This document shows, piece by piece, positions 44,268-55,111 of a DNA stretch of 64,000 nt (position 1 is the stretch's first letter; every line of letters starts with the position of its first letter). The DNA lies in contig JAIWZP010000059.1 of NCBI GenBank assembly GCA_025201375.1, forward strand, positions 1 to 64,000, read 5' to 3'. Source of the DNA: Gongronella butleri (taxonomy: Eukaryota; Mucoromycota; Mucoromycetes; Mucorales; Cunninghamellaceae). A program made the position numbers and the translations under genes. The notes under the pieces were generated by a model. That model saw only the letters and a list, made by a program, of their open reading frames with translations. It was not told where the DNA came from and ran no database searches.

Positions 44268-47200
44268 TCACCTGTCATTCTTGAAAGAGTAATTGAGCGA
44301 GGTTGAAAGGGAGGGTTGGAAAGAAAAGGGTGGAGACGACGTCTGGTGGTGCAAAGCGGATGCGGGCGGGTGGCCGGGTGGCGGCTGGGGCGCGTTGTGT
44401 GGGGGCAGCATGCTTGTGCGGCGCAGCGGGTCATCTTGTGTGCCTGGGGGAGCTGGTGCGGCGGCATTGGCGGCGGACGACGCGGCAGGTGCGCGGGGGA
44501 TGGCGTCGTAGCGCACAAGGACGCCCTGCTGTGGGTGCTGGATGCACTGGAATTGCGCCGATTGTGCCAAAACCTCGTACAACTCGCGCGAGTCGACGGT
44601 GGTATCACAATACAAGTCCGACATCATGCGGTGCAGCTGCGTCATCGTGTACTGTGAGCTGGACCCGCCTCCCAAAAAGTATTTGGCTTGTGTGATCTCG
44701 TCCAATTTTTGGTACGCCACTTTGGCGCGATCCAACACCTGTGCTTGCCGGTCCGTCTATTAAAAGAAAAAAACCAAATCGATGAGAAATCTTGTTAATG
44801 TGGTCCAATTCCATTCAATTTGTCGAATTCGTCGAATTCTCTCAAAATTCGCTCAAATTGACTCGTCCCCACACGTACCTTGTCAAAGCGCGATTGCGTG
44901 CCATGGACATTGTCAGCGAGCAAAGACGTGGAGGCTGGCCAGCCGCCATTGGTGCGCCAATTGCTAAAGGGCGAGTCCATGGAGAAGCGACGATCCACGT
45001 CCAACCGCGAGTGGCCCAGCAGATCTTGGTCATTGAACGGCTTGATTCCTAATTAAGAAAAAAACACGAAAAAACGCGTCAATTCATGCCTTTCCCCCCT
45101 CCCCATTTCCTCCCTCCCCACGATTTCAATTTTGTTTACCCTGGTTGCCAAAGAGGAAATTTGAGAAAAAGGAGGATGACGGGTCTGGTTGCATGAGGCC
45201 ATTGGCGGCATTGGACGAATTTGTGTCGAAATGGTCGAATGCGCCGAATCGCGAATTGACGGGGCTACCGATGGGTCCTGCCATGGCCGAGGGGCGTCGG
45301 TTGTGGTGTGTGGGGATGGAGACGCCTGGGGGTGCGGCGACGGGGGGCTGGGGTGTGGTATCCGAGAACGACAGTTGATTGAGTGTGCTAATGGATGGGC
45401 GTCGGGCGCCATTGGCGAATGCATCCATTGTGGACGAAGGCGGCGGCAGCTGCGAGTGTGTTGTGGGCGGGGACAAGAGTAAGCTGGTGGCAAAAGTGGA
45501 GGCGAGGGATGCGTCTGTTGGTGGCTGATTCTGCTGGGAAGACAGCGAAGGCAGCGACGGTGACGATCCGGTAGGCAGAGCGGTTGTATTTGACGAGGAT
45601 GGGGCGAGCGGGTTAGCGATTGACTGGAACAGGCTTGGTGTGGAAGTGTTTCCGGGGGTGGAAGAGGACGAAGTGGACGATGGCGATGGCTGGAAGGTGG
45701 TATGGCTTGCGGAAGGCATCAATGGGTGGTGAAGGGGCTGTTGTTGTTGTAAATGGGCGATGTGAGGTGGTGGAGGCGGATGTGGGTGATGGTACATGGG
45801 TTGGGGTGGTGGTTGTTGATGCAATGGCTGTGACGGGGCGATGGCGGCAACGGAATTGGTGGAAGGAGGTGGCGTCGTCGATTTAGACGAGCCCATGAGG
45901 GCGTCCATGAGGACTTGCTGTCGATTGACCTCGTCGGCAGGAGCTGGTGACGCGGTGGAGGGCGAGGCCAAGGGCGGAGAAGACTGGTTGAGGTGATTTA
46001 GCGGATTGGCCGTCGAAAGGCCAGGTGGCAACTTGGCTTTAGGCTTTTCCGGCACAACCTGCTGCTTTTGCTGCTGCTGTTGTTGCAATTGCTGCTGCTG
46101 CTGCTTCTTTTTCAGCTCGGCCTCGTGCTTGGCTTTCCGCTCAGCCTCCAATTTCGCCTTTTTCTCGCGTTCCGCTTGAAGAGCACGCTCCTTCTCCTCC
46201 TTGACACGCTTCTTCTCTTCTTCCTTCTTCAAACGGTCCAATTCGCGCTGTCGACGCGCCTCTTCCTTCTTTTGTCGCTCAGACTCGCGTCGTTCGCGCT
46301 CAGCTGCCAATTTGCGCTCCTGCTCTTGCCGCTTGCGCGCTTCTTCTTGCTTTTGCTGCGCCTCTTTGGCCCTGCGCTCTTCTTCTTGCTGCTGCTTCAA
46401 TTGGCTAGAAAGAGAAAAAAAGGACGAAAATGAGCCAATGGCGAGGAATTGGACTTGGCATTTCGTTGAAATGGAATTTTTACCGCTTCTTGTCCTTTTT
46501 CTTCTCCTTGTCCTTTTGCTTTTTGAGCTCGCGTTCTTGACGTTGGCGATCTTCCTCCTCGAGTTCCTCGAGAAGGCGTTGCTGACGCTCACGCGCCACT
46601 TTTTCGCGGTACGCCTCGTGCACGCGCTGCTCAAACATACGAGCGGCGAACATTTGGAACATCTTGCGGCCGGCGCGCATGCGCTGCTCTTCGGTGCGCA
46701 CATCCTGTAACAAAAAAAAAAAAAACCAAAAAGAAAAGAGGAAAAAAAAGAGGAAAAAATACAAAATGGTGTGAGTCCGGGCTTGGCACGTGCGTGTGCG
46801 CGCGGGGAGCGGGAGAAGGGCGTCCATTTTTGCATACCTCCTCAATCTCGTCGGGATCCTCGTCTTCATCTTCGTCGAAATAGTCGTCATCTTCCTCGTC
46901 CTCTTCTTCTTGGTCGACAAACGCCTCTTCATTGCGCTGCATGCGGCGTTCCGCGAGGCGTTCCATCATGTCAAGGAACTTTTTGCCGTCATTCTTGAGC
47001 AAATCGTCGGCCACGGTGAGGATGCCTCCTGAAAATCATAAAAAAAACGTGAGATCATCTGTGTGTCGCCAGCACGTGCTTGCTTTTTTCCGTTTTATTT
47101 TTTTTCTTTGTTTTTTTTTTTCTTGGTGTACCCTTGACGGTGAGGCTGTTACCCAAACTGATGTTGTCTGCGGCGTGTGTGAGGCGAGCAAGGTTGGAGC

Positions 47201-48293
47201 CGACGAGGCCATCAGGGTCAAACGACTCCATATCTTCCTCGTCATACGAGTCCGAGTAGTCATCTTCGCCAGAGAGGTCCGATACCTGGTCATCGTCGTC
47301 CTCATCGTCGTCGTCGTCGTCGTCCATCATGGTGATATCGAATCGATCATAATGGTCGTCGTCGTCATCGTCGTCGTCGAGGTAATCGTCGTCATCCAGG
47401 AGGTCGTCATCGTCCTCATCGTCTAAATCATCGAAGTGATCGTCGTCGTCGTCATCATCATCATGGAATTGGTCTTCAAAGTTGGTGTCGTAGAGCCCAG
47501 GCGCAGGGAACCCGTGCAACCCGCTTGGATCGTACAATTGCTGTGTACTCTGCTGGTGGTTGGCGTAATTCTCGAGCTCCTCATAGTACGCGTCGTACAG
47601 CACCTCCAATTCGTCTTCAATGGCCGTCCTAGCAGGGCGGGAAGAAAGAAAATGAGCAAAACAGAGGGGGGGAAAAAAAGCGACTTGCTTTTTTTTTCAT
47701 TTTTTTCGTTTTTACCTCTTTTTGCCGCAGACGGAGCAATTGCAGCTGTTTTTCTGCTGTTCCTTCATTTTGCGCAAGACGGCCTCTTTTTCGACCTTGA
47801 CGAGCGAGCGGCGCTCATCCTCGCCGAGCTGGAGCCAGAATTCACGAATCTTTTGGCGTTCCTCGGCGCTGCTTGAGCTTTGCCAAAAGTCGTCGGCGCG
47901 ATCCTTGCCATGTGGGCTGTCACAATGATGTGACGAATGGTGGTGATGATGGTGATGGTGATGCGACGACGATGATGAGGCGACGGCATTGTTCACGGCG
48001 GCATTGGCGGCAGGCACAGGCGCGGAATTGGGCGGTGGAGGTGGAGGCGCCTGCAATTGCTGCTGCTGTTGTGGCTGTTGTTGCTTCTTGTTCTTTTTCT
48101 TGTTCTTCTTCTTCTTCTTGAGGGGCGCACTCACGGCAACCGGTGGTGGCAGGGCCATGGACGCGGCCGGCGGCGCAAGCGGCACATTCACGCTGCCATT
48201 GTTGGCATTGTTCACACTGGTGGCCGGTGGCGACGCCACAAGCGACCTGCTCTTGGTCGCGGGTGCGGCCATACGTGTGCGCTTCTTGGTCAT
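44268..48293 (-). CDS. NST1-like stress-response protein
   Basis: Seven exons (47716-48293, 47132-47628, 46838-47028, 46484-46704, 45140-46404, 44879-45048, 44268-44756) encode 1,136 residues. The N-terminal core reads [20 protein letters not shown], then [20 protein letters not shown] and [19 protein letters not shown], the hallmark of fungal NST1 (a negative regulator of salt tolerance in yeast, of unclear biochemistry). An extreme Asp-rich stretch follows (about residues 250-330), then a long charged coiled coil of Glu/Lys/Arg/Gln repeats (about 490-700) and a Pro/Ser/Gln-rich tail. Poly-His and poly-Lys runs lie before the core. The start was chosen at MTKKRTRM, the ATG closest to the conserved part without an upstream stop; an in-frame ATG at 48392 is possible. 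Confidence 0.88.
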
Positions 48294-48932
48294 GGTTCGG
48301 TGGGATAAGAGGGGTGAGTGAGGAGGTGGGAAAAAAGAGGAAAAAAAAAAAGAAAGAGAGAAGGGGTAGGCTGGAAAAGGGGATGGCGTCACCAGACAAA
48401 AAAGAAGAAAAAAAAAATGGGGACGTGGGTGGTGTTGCTGTTGTGGATAAAAAAGGGGAAGAAAGCCTCTATTTTACAAGCAATGCCATAAAAGAGTAAG
48501 AAAACAGCAACATAAAAAGGGCAGAACGTGAGATCCAAGGCGTCACACATACCACCTCATCATTCGGGTTGTTTTTCTGTTTACCTGGAGAATCAAACTA
48601 CCCTAAACGAGAAAAAAAAAGGGCAGAAAGAGACGCAAAAAGGAAAAAAAGAGGCGAAAAGCGAAAGAAACCTAGCAAAAGGAAAGGTGGAAGGGGGGAC
48701 GCGGCGTAGATTGCAAAGAAAAAGTAACAAACAAGAAGGGGTATTGCGTTCAGTGAAAAAGAAAAGCGAAAGAAAGAAGAAAAAACAAGCTGGCTGGCCC
48801 TTTTTTTTTTTTTCTTGTTCCAATATGAAAGTCAGCAAAGCAAAAATGCTTTGGTGCCTTCTTTTTTGACCCTCCCCAAAAAAAAGTCACATGCCTCCCA
48901 TCTTTGGAACGGCTGTTTTTTATTGGCGGGCT
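48294..48932. other. NST1 upstream region, purine-rich
   Basis: Lies between the NST1 start and the stop of the transporter gene, both on the minus strand. It is dominated by A/G-rich stretches on the plus strand with lysine-rich pseudo-frames. No gene supported; the NST1 promoter must be here. Confidence 0.5.
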
Positions 48933-49064
48933 CTAGTCATCCAAATTCTTGTTGGACGATGTTATTGGTATCATTTGGTAACTTGATCGCTCTGGCACCT
49001 TGGACAACTTGTAATAATTGTACCAGATGATGCCCATGATCGATACAATCACTCTATGGAATAC

Positions 49065-49095
<31 letters not shown>

Positions 49096-50621
49096 AGCGA
49101 GCGCGATGAGTCCAAAATTCAGAAAAAAAAATTGAAAAAATGACGCATACCCCATGATGGTCTGGGTGGTGAGGACGTCGCCATAGATGACGACGGACAA
49201 GGAGATGACAAAGACCTCCTTGCTAATGCCTGCGACGCTCAAAGTGACCGTGTTTGTGTTTTTGATGAGATACAGCTCGGACAGAATCATGGCAAAGGCC
49301 AATAGGCCACCGATGGCCATGAGGCCAAACGATTCGAGCGCGTGAAACGCGCCGTCCGACTGCTGGAATTGCGCAATTGGGTGCTCCAGCAACAAGCTGA
49401 GTGTGAGTGTGCTGGCAAACATGATGGGACTGAGGTAGTACATGGTGGCGATGGGGCTATGAATACCAATTCCATCCTGCTGGAGCAGCAGCTGCGTCAT
49501 ATTCCATCGCAAACCAGACGCGACCGACGCGACAAGCACAAGCACAAAGCCTGTCGTGTCAAACTTGGTCTCGCCCTCCACGGTCAAAAGCACCCCAGAC
49601 ACAATCACAAGAATAATCATGATCAGCTTCCACCGCGGCTTCTCAAACCCAAACATAAATGCAAACAGCAGCACCCATACGGGCACGCTGCTCTTGATCA
49701 TCGTGTAAAATGATAGCGTGATGAACACGAGCGATGCATTGGCGCACCCAATCTCAGTTGCCGCAGCGACCGCGCATGGCACCTAATTTTTTTAAAAAAG
49801 GAAAAAAAATGAGCAATGGCTCCTCGCGCCCGCCCCTCCTTTTTTTTGAAATGTACCACTTTGCGGATATAATTGGACATGGAGAGTGCCTGATCCTTTG
49901 GCCGCCAGCGATCGGGATCATAGGTCATCATGGCCAAGGTGATGAGTGAGTGCATGCCCGTGTGAATGGCGCTGACGAGCAAGGGGAATTGAAAGTTGAA
50001 ATGGTCCTTTCCCATCAGGTTCTTGTTGTAAAGTGACAGCGACGTGGAAAAAAAGTACCATGACAAGATGTAAAGCGCGATTTTCAGCAGATGCTGGTGC
50101 TGCGGCTCGATCAGATGCCGTGTCAGGTCCGTCTTGCCTGGCTGGTTGATCTGGATCGAGATGCTGCCCTTTTCGGGCAATGGTGGCAGCGATGTGTACG
50201 GCGATCGTTGCTGAATTGGCGATGCCGGCGCAGGATAGCTGTTCGTGTGAATCTTTAGCAATGGCGGCAGCGAGCCCCGTCGGCCGCCGGCCCCTTTGGC
50301 CGCACCGCCACCTTGGTGTTGCTGCGGCGGATGCGGCGTTGGCGACGATGACGAGTAAGACGAAGATAATGACGATGATGACGCCTTTTTTTGAGGCAAT
50401 GCGTGCTGATGTGATACTGATGAGGTGGCATGGTGGTGCTGATGCGAGGGAAGATGCGTGGACGCACTGCGACTATGGCTAGTGCCTCGCTTGGCTTGTG
50501 CAGATGATGAGAAAGGCCGTGGCGCTTCGAGCGATGCAAAGGCAGACACTGGTGGTCGCTCTGTGTCGCCGCTCTGCCGCTTTTTCTGCGTGTCCACCGA
50601 CAAGGGGAGGATGTCGTCCAT
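48933..50621 (-). CDS. Triose-phosphate/nucleotide-sugar transporter family protein
   Basis: Three exons (49857-50621, 49151-49782, 48933-49053) encode 505 residues. The first 175 residues are Ser/His/Pro-rich and cytosolic in character. From about residue 180 the protein has roughly ten hydrophobic segments in the TPT/DMT arrangement, with typical pieces such as LYILSWYFFSTSLSLYNK and LVFITLSFYTMIKSSVPVW. The later KEVFVISLSVVIYGD is the conserved segment of the second half. These carriers sit in Golgi or ER membranes and exchange nucleotide sugars or phosphorylated sugars; the substrate cannot be deduced. The 5' leader has an (AG)n run at 50630-50648. The last intron is mostly a 28-A run on the genomic plus strand. 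Confidence 0.88.
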
Positions 50622-50988
50622 CGAGGAGAGGGAGAGAGAGAGAGAGAGAAAAAAAAAAGAAGAGAGGAATGAAAAAAAAAAGGGGTGAGAGATCTCAAAA
50701 AATAAAAAAAAATCAGGCCCCGCCTCATGGGCCATGGTTGATCACCCGCCCACCGCTTATTGCCATAGACACGGGCCATCTGCTGACAGCTGCACGCTGC
50801 CCCTCTGATGCGTTTCCACTTTCCAGGCCGCCCATTGCTTGCTAGAGACTGCTTTGACTATTGAAAAGCTTGCTAGAGACTGTTTTGACTATTGAAAAAA
50901 AAGGTAAAAGTCACCTTTTCAGTTGAGGTCATCCCCCTGTGTCATCGGTTTATCATAAAAATCAGTTGGCCAATGCACTTGAAAATGT

Positions 50989-51210
50989 ATGATACAAGGG
51001 CGTGATTTTTATGATATCCGTTTTGGAATTGAACAATTGACACAAAATCAAGGCATTGGATCCGTCACTACGTCCATTTTTCAGCGCAATCAGTACATTA
51101 TTAGGCAGAAGCAACAGAACCTGACGCGCGCTGTCGCCTCAGTACATCAGTACCTGCAGCAGCCTTGCAGCAATGCGCTACACTGCACAAAAACTAACAC
51201 CACTCTTTGA
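50989..51210 (+). pseudogene. Coding-like relic, unknown family
   Basis: A 73-codon open frame reading ..FYDIRFGIEQLTQNQGIGS.. and ..TSIFQRNQYIIRQKQQNL.. has protein-like composition unlike the surrounding repeats. It lacks an identifiable partner exon and is followed directly by a family C repeat unit. Probably the remains of a gene, family not recognised. Confidence 0.3.
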
Positions 51211-51227
51211 CATTTGCCTCCGTAAAA

Positions 51228-52236
51228 CGAAAAAGCGTTTTTTTCCGGACTTTGCAGGCTCGTTGTGCCTCCAGAAATTTTTTTACAGCCTACTTGCGCG
51301 CCAATGAAAGACGCGTCATGTGAAGCACTACGGCCAGTGTGCAGGATGCGTCCGCCCGATTTTTTTTTTGATCCTGCAAAAGTCCAATAAACATAAATTT
51401 GACGTATTTAACATTCATCTCTCCAGCACTTTCGCGGGTGACCAATCCTGACAATCTGCGTGTCACCTTGCCGCACGACACGTCCGACGTCCTGACCAAC
51501 ATTGTGCACCAGGAGGTGCTTAGAAACACGTAGCTTTTGCCATGTTTTCCTCCTTTTTTTCTCTTTTGCCTCGCTTTTTTGGCGTTTTGTCTCTTTTTTC
51601 TTTTTTATTTCCCCTTTTTTTCTTCTTCTCTCTTTTTTTCTCCTTTCCTTTTTTCTGTTCCATTAAATGACGTCTCTTGCCCACACAAGAGCGCACATGG
51701 ACCATTTAAAATTGATCCTTGCGTTACTGTAAAAAAATGGAACCCAGCATGCCAGCAAGCAGCAGTGCAGCACCGGTCTTTACGCGCTTGACAGACTTTG
51801 GATGCGTTTTCTGACGCGTTGTGCACACGCATTGCACGCGTCGCTTCAATATCTGAAACATCGCCCTACAGCACACTGCACGTACACATTTATGATACTG
51901 TATACCTTTGAAAAACCAACAAAGTGCGTGTTTTCAGACTTTGGCGGCCTGCTGTGCCTCCAGAATTTTTTTTACAGCTTAGTTGCCCGCCAATGAAACT
52001 TGCATCATGGTGTAAAATACAGTATAGCTCAGTGTTCAAGACAGCCCGCCCGATTTTTTTTAACATGAAAATGTAAAAATGCGTGTTTTCAGACTTTGGC
52101 GGCCTGCTGTGCCTCCAGAAAATTTTTTACAGCCTCCTTGCCCGCCAATGAAAACTGCGCCATGGCCTAAACTACAGTATACTGTAGTCCACTACTGTAC
52201 TCAAGATGGACCCACCGATTTTTTTGGACTTGAAAA
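51228..52236. repeat. Family C repeat, three units
   Basis: Units of about 155-160 bp at 51228-51381, 51922-52077 and 52078-52236 share the landmarks GGCCTGCTGTGCCTCCAGAA, TTTTTTACAGC and GCCCGCCAATGAAA (the first unit is the most diverged). The last two are directly adjacent, the first is 540 bp away. No coding content seen. Confidence 0.7.
51427..51533 (+). pseudogene. Orphan terminal-exon-like segment
   Basis: After the acceptor-like CTCCAG at 51421-51426, 34 codons and a TAG stop read ..LSRVTNPDNLRVTLPHDTSD.. and ..VLTNIVHQEVLRNT. The composition is convincingly coding, yet the sequence just upstream is repeat DNA. It might be the end of a truncated gene or of the 50,989 relic. Confidence 0.35.
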
Positions 52237-53058
52237 TGTAAAAAATATGACCCAGCACTAACCGCCTGCGGTGAGTAGCGGAGGCCGGAGGGCATCAGAG
52301 CCGAAGGCTCGCCCAGAAGCTACGATTTAGCTACAGTAGTTTAGACTTTAGAGCAAATTTTGCAACAAAAATGCTTAAATAAAGCAGCAAAGCGCTACGA
52401 CTACTTTTAAAAAATTCAGGGGTCACTCAGGGGTCACACTTTTCTAGCTCAGAATATCCCAAAAATGGAAATTTTCAAACTCCGAGTTATCGATGCATCC
52501 CAAACAGGTAACTCCGACAAATCTCTTTTGGCACACAAAGAGGCAAAAAAGCATCATCATTTTGACCCCCTCCTACTGTAAAGTGCGTGCATGATGATGC
52601 ATGCAGTATTACAGTACTGTATTTATTGTCATACTGTACTGTATTATTACAGTATGTATCATATCATATGATAGGATCATAAAGAAGGAATGTGGCGTGC
52701 ATGCGTGTTGTTGTTGTTGTTATTTATTTCTTGAAATGCGGCGCGCACGCACGACGCTTCCTCGAATTCTTGCTTCTTCTTGTCTCCTTCTTTTGTCATA
52801 CTGTACATACTGTATTGTTGATTGTTTACAGTATGATATGATATCCTGACGACATGCACGCTTCGCGCCTCCTTGTCGTCGTCGGCACGCCTTCCGAAGT
52901 GTTTCATGTTTCATTCTTGCTTCTCTTCTCCCTGCTGCTGTCTCTTCTTTCTATCATGCATACAGTATAAATATTCAGCCTTTTTCCCCAAAAAATACCC
53001 AAATTTTTTTTTGAGTTTTCTCCTCACAGATCAATCACCACCACGTAATTACTGTTGT

Positions 53059-53733
53059 ATGGCCATCACTACTTCACAAGGTGCCAAGTCTTCTCGCGCG
53101 GCAGGGCGCTTCGAATTGGTGTACGCTGGGTCGACAAGCAGCGGATACCACCGCCATAAGCGTGCGTCGCGAAGCGGCGCGCGCACGGATAATTGGTCTC
53201 CCCCGCATCGCGCGCGTGGACCTCGACGTGACGGTCTCAAGGAGAATCGTTACAGCAGCTTGTATTATATTTATTCTTCGTCCACATCACAACAACATGA
53301 AGGCACGTTTTTTTCTGGTGATGCCCGCGCTGCTGCTGCTGCTGCTGTTGCCTCCCCAATGGAGGCCAAGGTGTCTCCACCATCAAGCCCTGTCGTCATC
53401 CCTTCTTTTTTTGTGGCGGCTCCCAACGTGCCCGTGGCGCCAATTCTCTCGTCGTCGCCTTCTGGCTCTCGTGATCAACAACAAAGTCGTCGCTCCTACT
53501 ATACCACCACCAGCGGGCCAATGCCCACGAAAATTGATGCCACGACGCCTGGTAAACACACAAATTTCAAGAAATCGGGCGAGGAACAACGTGACAAAAG
53601 TGGCCCTCGTCGAAGCATCAACCAAGAAGAGCGCAACCGCCGCATGAAACTCAATTTGTGCCTTTATTGCGCCAAGCCCGGGCACCTGGCTCGCACCTGC
53701 CCAAACCAACCCAACAACAGAAAAAAAAATTAA
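53059..53733 (+). CDS. Gag-like CCHC zinc-knuckle protein (retroelement relic)
   Basis: A 224-residue frame from the ATG at 53059; an in-frame ATG at 52873 would add 62 residues. The only recognisable domain is at the C terminus: EERNRRMKLNLCLYCAKPGH, then LARTCPN, a CX2CX4HX4C knuckle preceded by the basic (R/E)-rich helix typical of Ty3/gypsy Gag C termini. The rest is Ser/Pro/Ala-rich. No protease, reverse transcriptase or integrase follows before SmD2, so it is either a Gag fragment or a domesticated copy. The end NNRKKN then stop lies right after the knuckle. Confidence 0.55.
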   Translation: MAITTSQGAKSSRAAGRFELVYAGSTSSGYHRHKRASRSGARTDNWSPPHRARGPRRDGLKENRYSSLYYIYSSSTSQQHEGTFFSGDARAAAAAAVASPMEAKVSPPSSPVVIPSFFVAAPNVPVAPILSSSPSGSRDQQQSRRSYYTTTSGPMPTKIDATTPGKHTNFKKSGEEQRDKSGPRRSINQEERNRRMKLNLCLYCAKPGHLARTCPNQPNNRKKN

Positions 53734-54541
53734 TCAAAGGGGGCGCCACGCGCCAGAAATCAAGCAAGTGTGCGTGTCAAAACATCAAAGTGATCAAAAA
53801 GAAGAAAATAACAACAATAATGCACGCACGCCACATTGGTCCAAATAAAAAAAAAAACCACTGCTCCCAAAATCATGCTCGTATGCATGCACGCCACGTA
53901 CAGTATGAAATCATATCATTTCATATCCAAAAAAGTCCTTTTGTCAAGAAGCAGCATCATGTTGTGGTTTATTTTGAGCTTTTGCCCCGCCGAGCAAATC
54001 AGGCGTGCTTGGATCGCGTCGCCGCGCAGTGCCATTGGGCGCTCCTGACAAACAATTCGCTCAATTTTTGTTTGGGACATTGCGAGTAGCGCCTCAACGA
54101 CAAGCAATTGACAGCTGCACACGAAATCCTACTCGATGTTTCTAGCTCGCTTATTTTCTCCCGTTTCAGATGAATTTCGCGCTTTATTGGCGAGTTACAG
54201 ATCGTAAAAGAGCCTGGGGATACTAAAATGCAAGTGCATCGGTCGCGATGCCTGGTACCGGTGCTTCATCATCCCGCTCTCTCATTTTCCACGTTTCGCA
54301 CTCATTTGTTTGGTCATTATTCTTCTCTTTCTATGAAATCAATGTGAAGTCCTGTTTTTCTCAGCCAGCTCATCACCAGCACGTCGACATGCGACCCATG
54401 GAGCGATCGATGCATGATGGACACGCATTGAGACGCGTCCACTCGCGGACATCGGGCCTCCATGTCGTCGTCTTCCTTGTCATCGCACCATAAATAGAGA
54501 GAAAAAGCACTTTTTATGTATGAAATCAATGGGAAAGCTAT
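53734..54541. other. Intergenic region between the Gag-like ORF and SmD2
   Basis: No gene supported. An exon-like frame (54361-54493: HHQHVDMRPMERSMHDGHAL..) follows a TTTCTCAG acceptor-like site, but no upstream exon was found. AT-rich ATATCATTTCATATC-type sequence lies near 53910. Confidence 0.5.
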
Positions 54542-55111
54542 TTACACATTGCGCAGCACTATAATAAAAAAGAAAATGCGTGAGTCGACGAACAGCGGGC
54601 GCGCTATGAGATTGTTCTTTTTTTTTTTTTTTTTTACCAAGCACAACTGTGTCACCGCGGAGGAACATCTTGCTCACAAAGCGATCCTTGTTCACGGCCT
54701 TGGACTTGGTGCCCTTGCCGGTCTTGGGCGTCTCGGTCCACATCTGTACATGAGAGAGAAAGAAAGAGGGGAGTGTAAGCCGCTGACACGAGGCGAACTG
54801 GCGCCCAATTGGGCTGATTTTTACCTCTTTGACGTTCTCCAGGACCATGTTGCAGTGGCGATCGAAGGCTTTGACGCGTGCAAGCAGCTTGTGGTTGTTG
54901 CGGCAGCTGATCACCACCTGGTTGTTGTTCTTCACGGCCTGCTGCAGAACGGACAGAGGACCTGTGCTGAATTGCTCCTCCTCTAGCTGATGAAGCTCCT
55001 CCTCCGACATTTCGTTTTTGGACTTGGTGGCGAGTGTGCTAAACCGAAGAAAAAACAAGCACGCGTCAGTGTCACCGCCGCAAAAATGCAATTGCTGTCG
55101 CTTTACCTCAT
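54542..55111 (-). CDS. SMD2: Spliceosomal core protein SmD2
   Basis: Four exons (55107-55111, 54825-55038, 54638-54743, 54542-54558) encode 113 residues (animal SmD2 has 118). SmD2 is part of the heptameric Sm ring on U1, U2, U4 and U5 snRNAs. The Sm1 and Sm2 motifs are clear: [35 protein letters not shown] and later [19 protein letters not shown]. The first coding exon is only five nucleotides (ATGAG) and the last only 17 (ending LRNV then TAA). Both were placed because they restore the expected MS..NEM start and the LRN end in phase. Confidence 0.93.

Larger units (their letters stand above)
50622..53058. other. 2.4-kb relic-rich intergenic region
   Basis: No intact gene. It contains three units of a tandem repeat (family C), two coding-like relics (50989-51210 and 51427-51533) and, from 52.1 to 52.98 kb, a high density of TAC(A/T)GTA palindromes with ATATCATA-type runs. 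A direct duplication of GCTTGCTAGAGACTG(C/T)TTTGACTATTGAAAA lies near 50836-50898; its core GCTAGAGACTG recurs. Confidence 0.6.

Noticed and set aside
47423..48321. Several long plus-strand frames rich in Val/Leu/Cys
   Set aside because: Antisense shadows of the Asp-rich and Gln/Lys-rich parts of NST1, where biased codons leave the opposite strand open.
48528..48869. Lysine-rich 113-codon plus-strand frame
   Set aside because: Purine-rich upstream DNA of NST1 gives Lys/Glu/Arg codons by composition; no domain or exon context.
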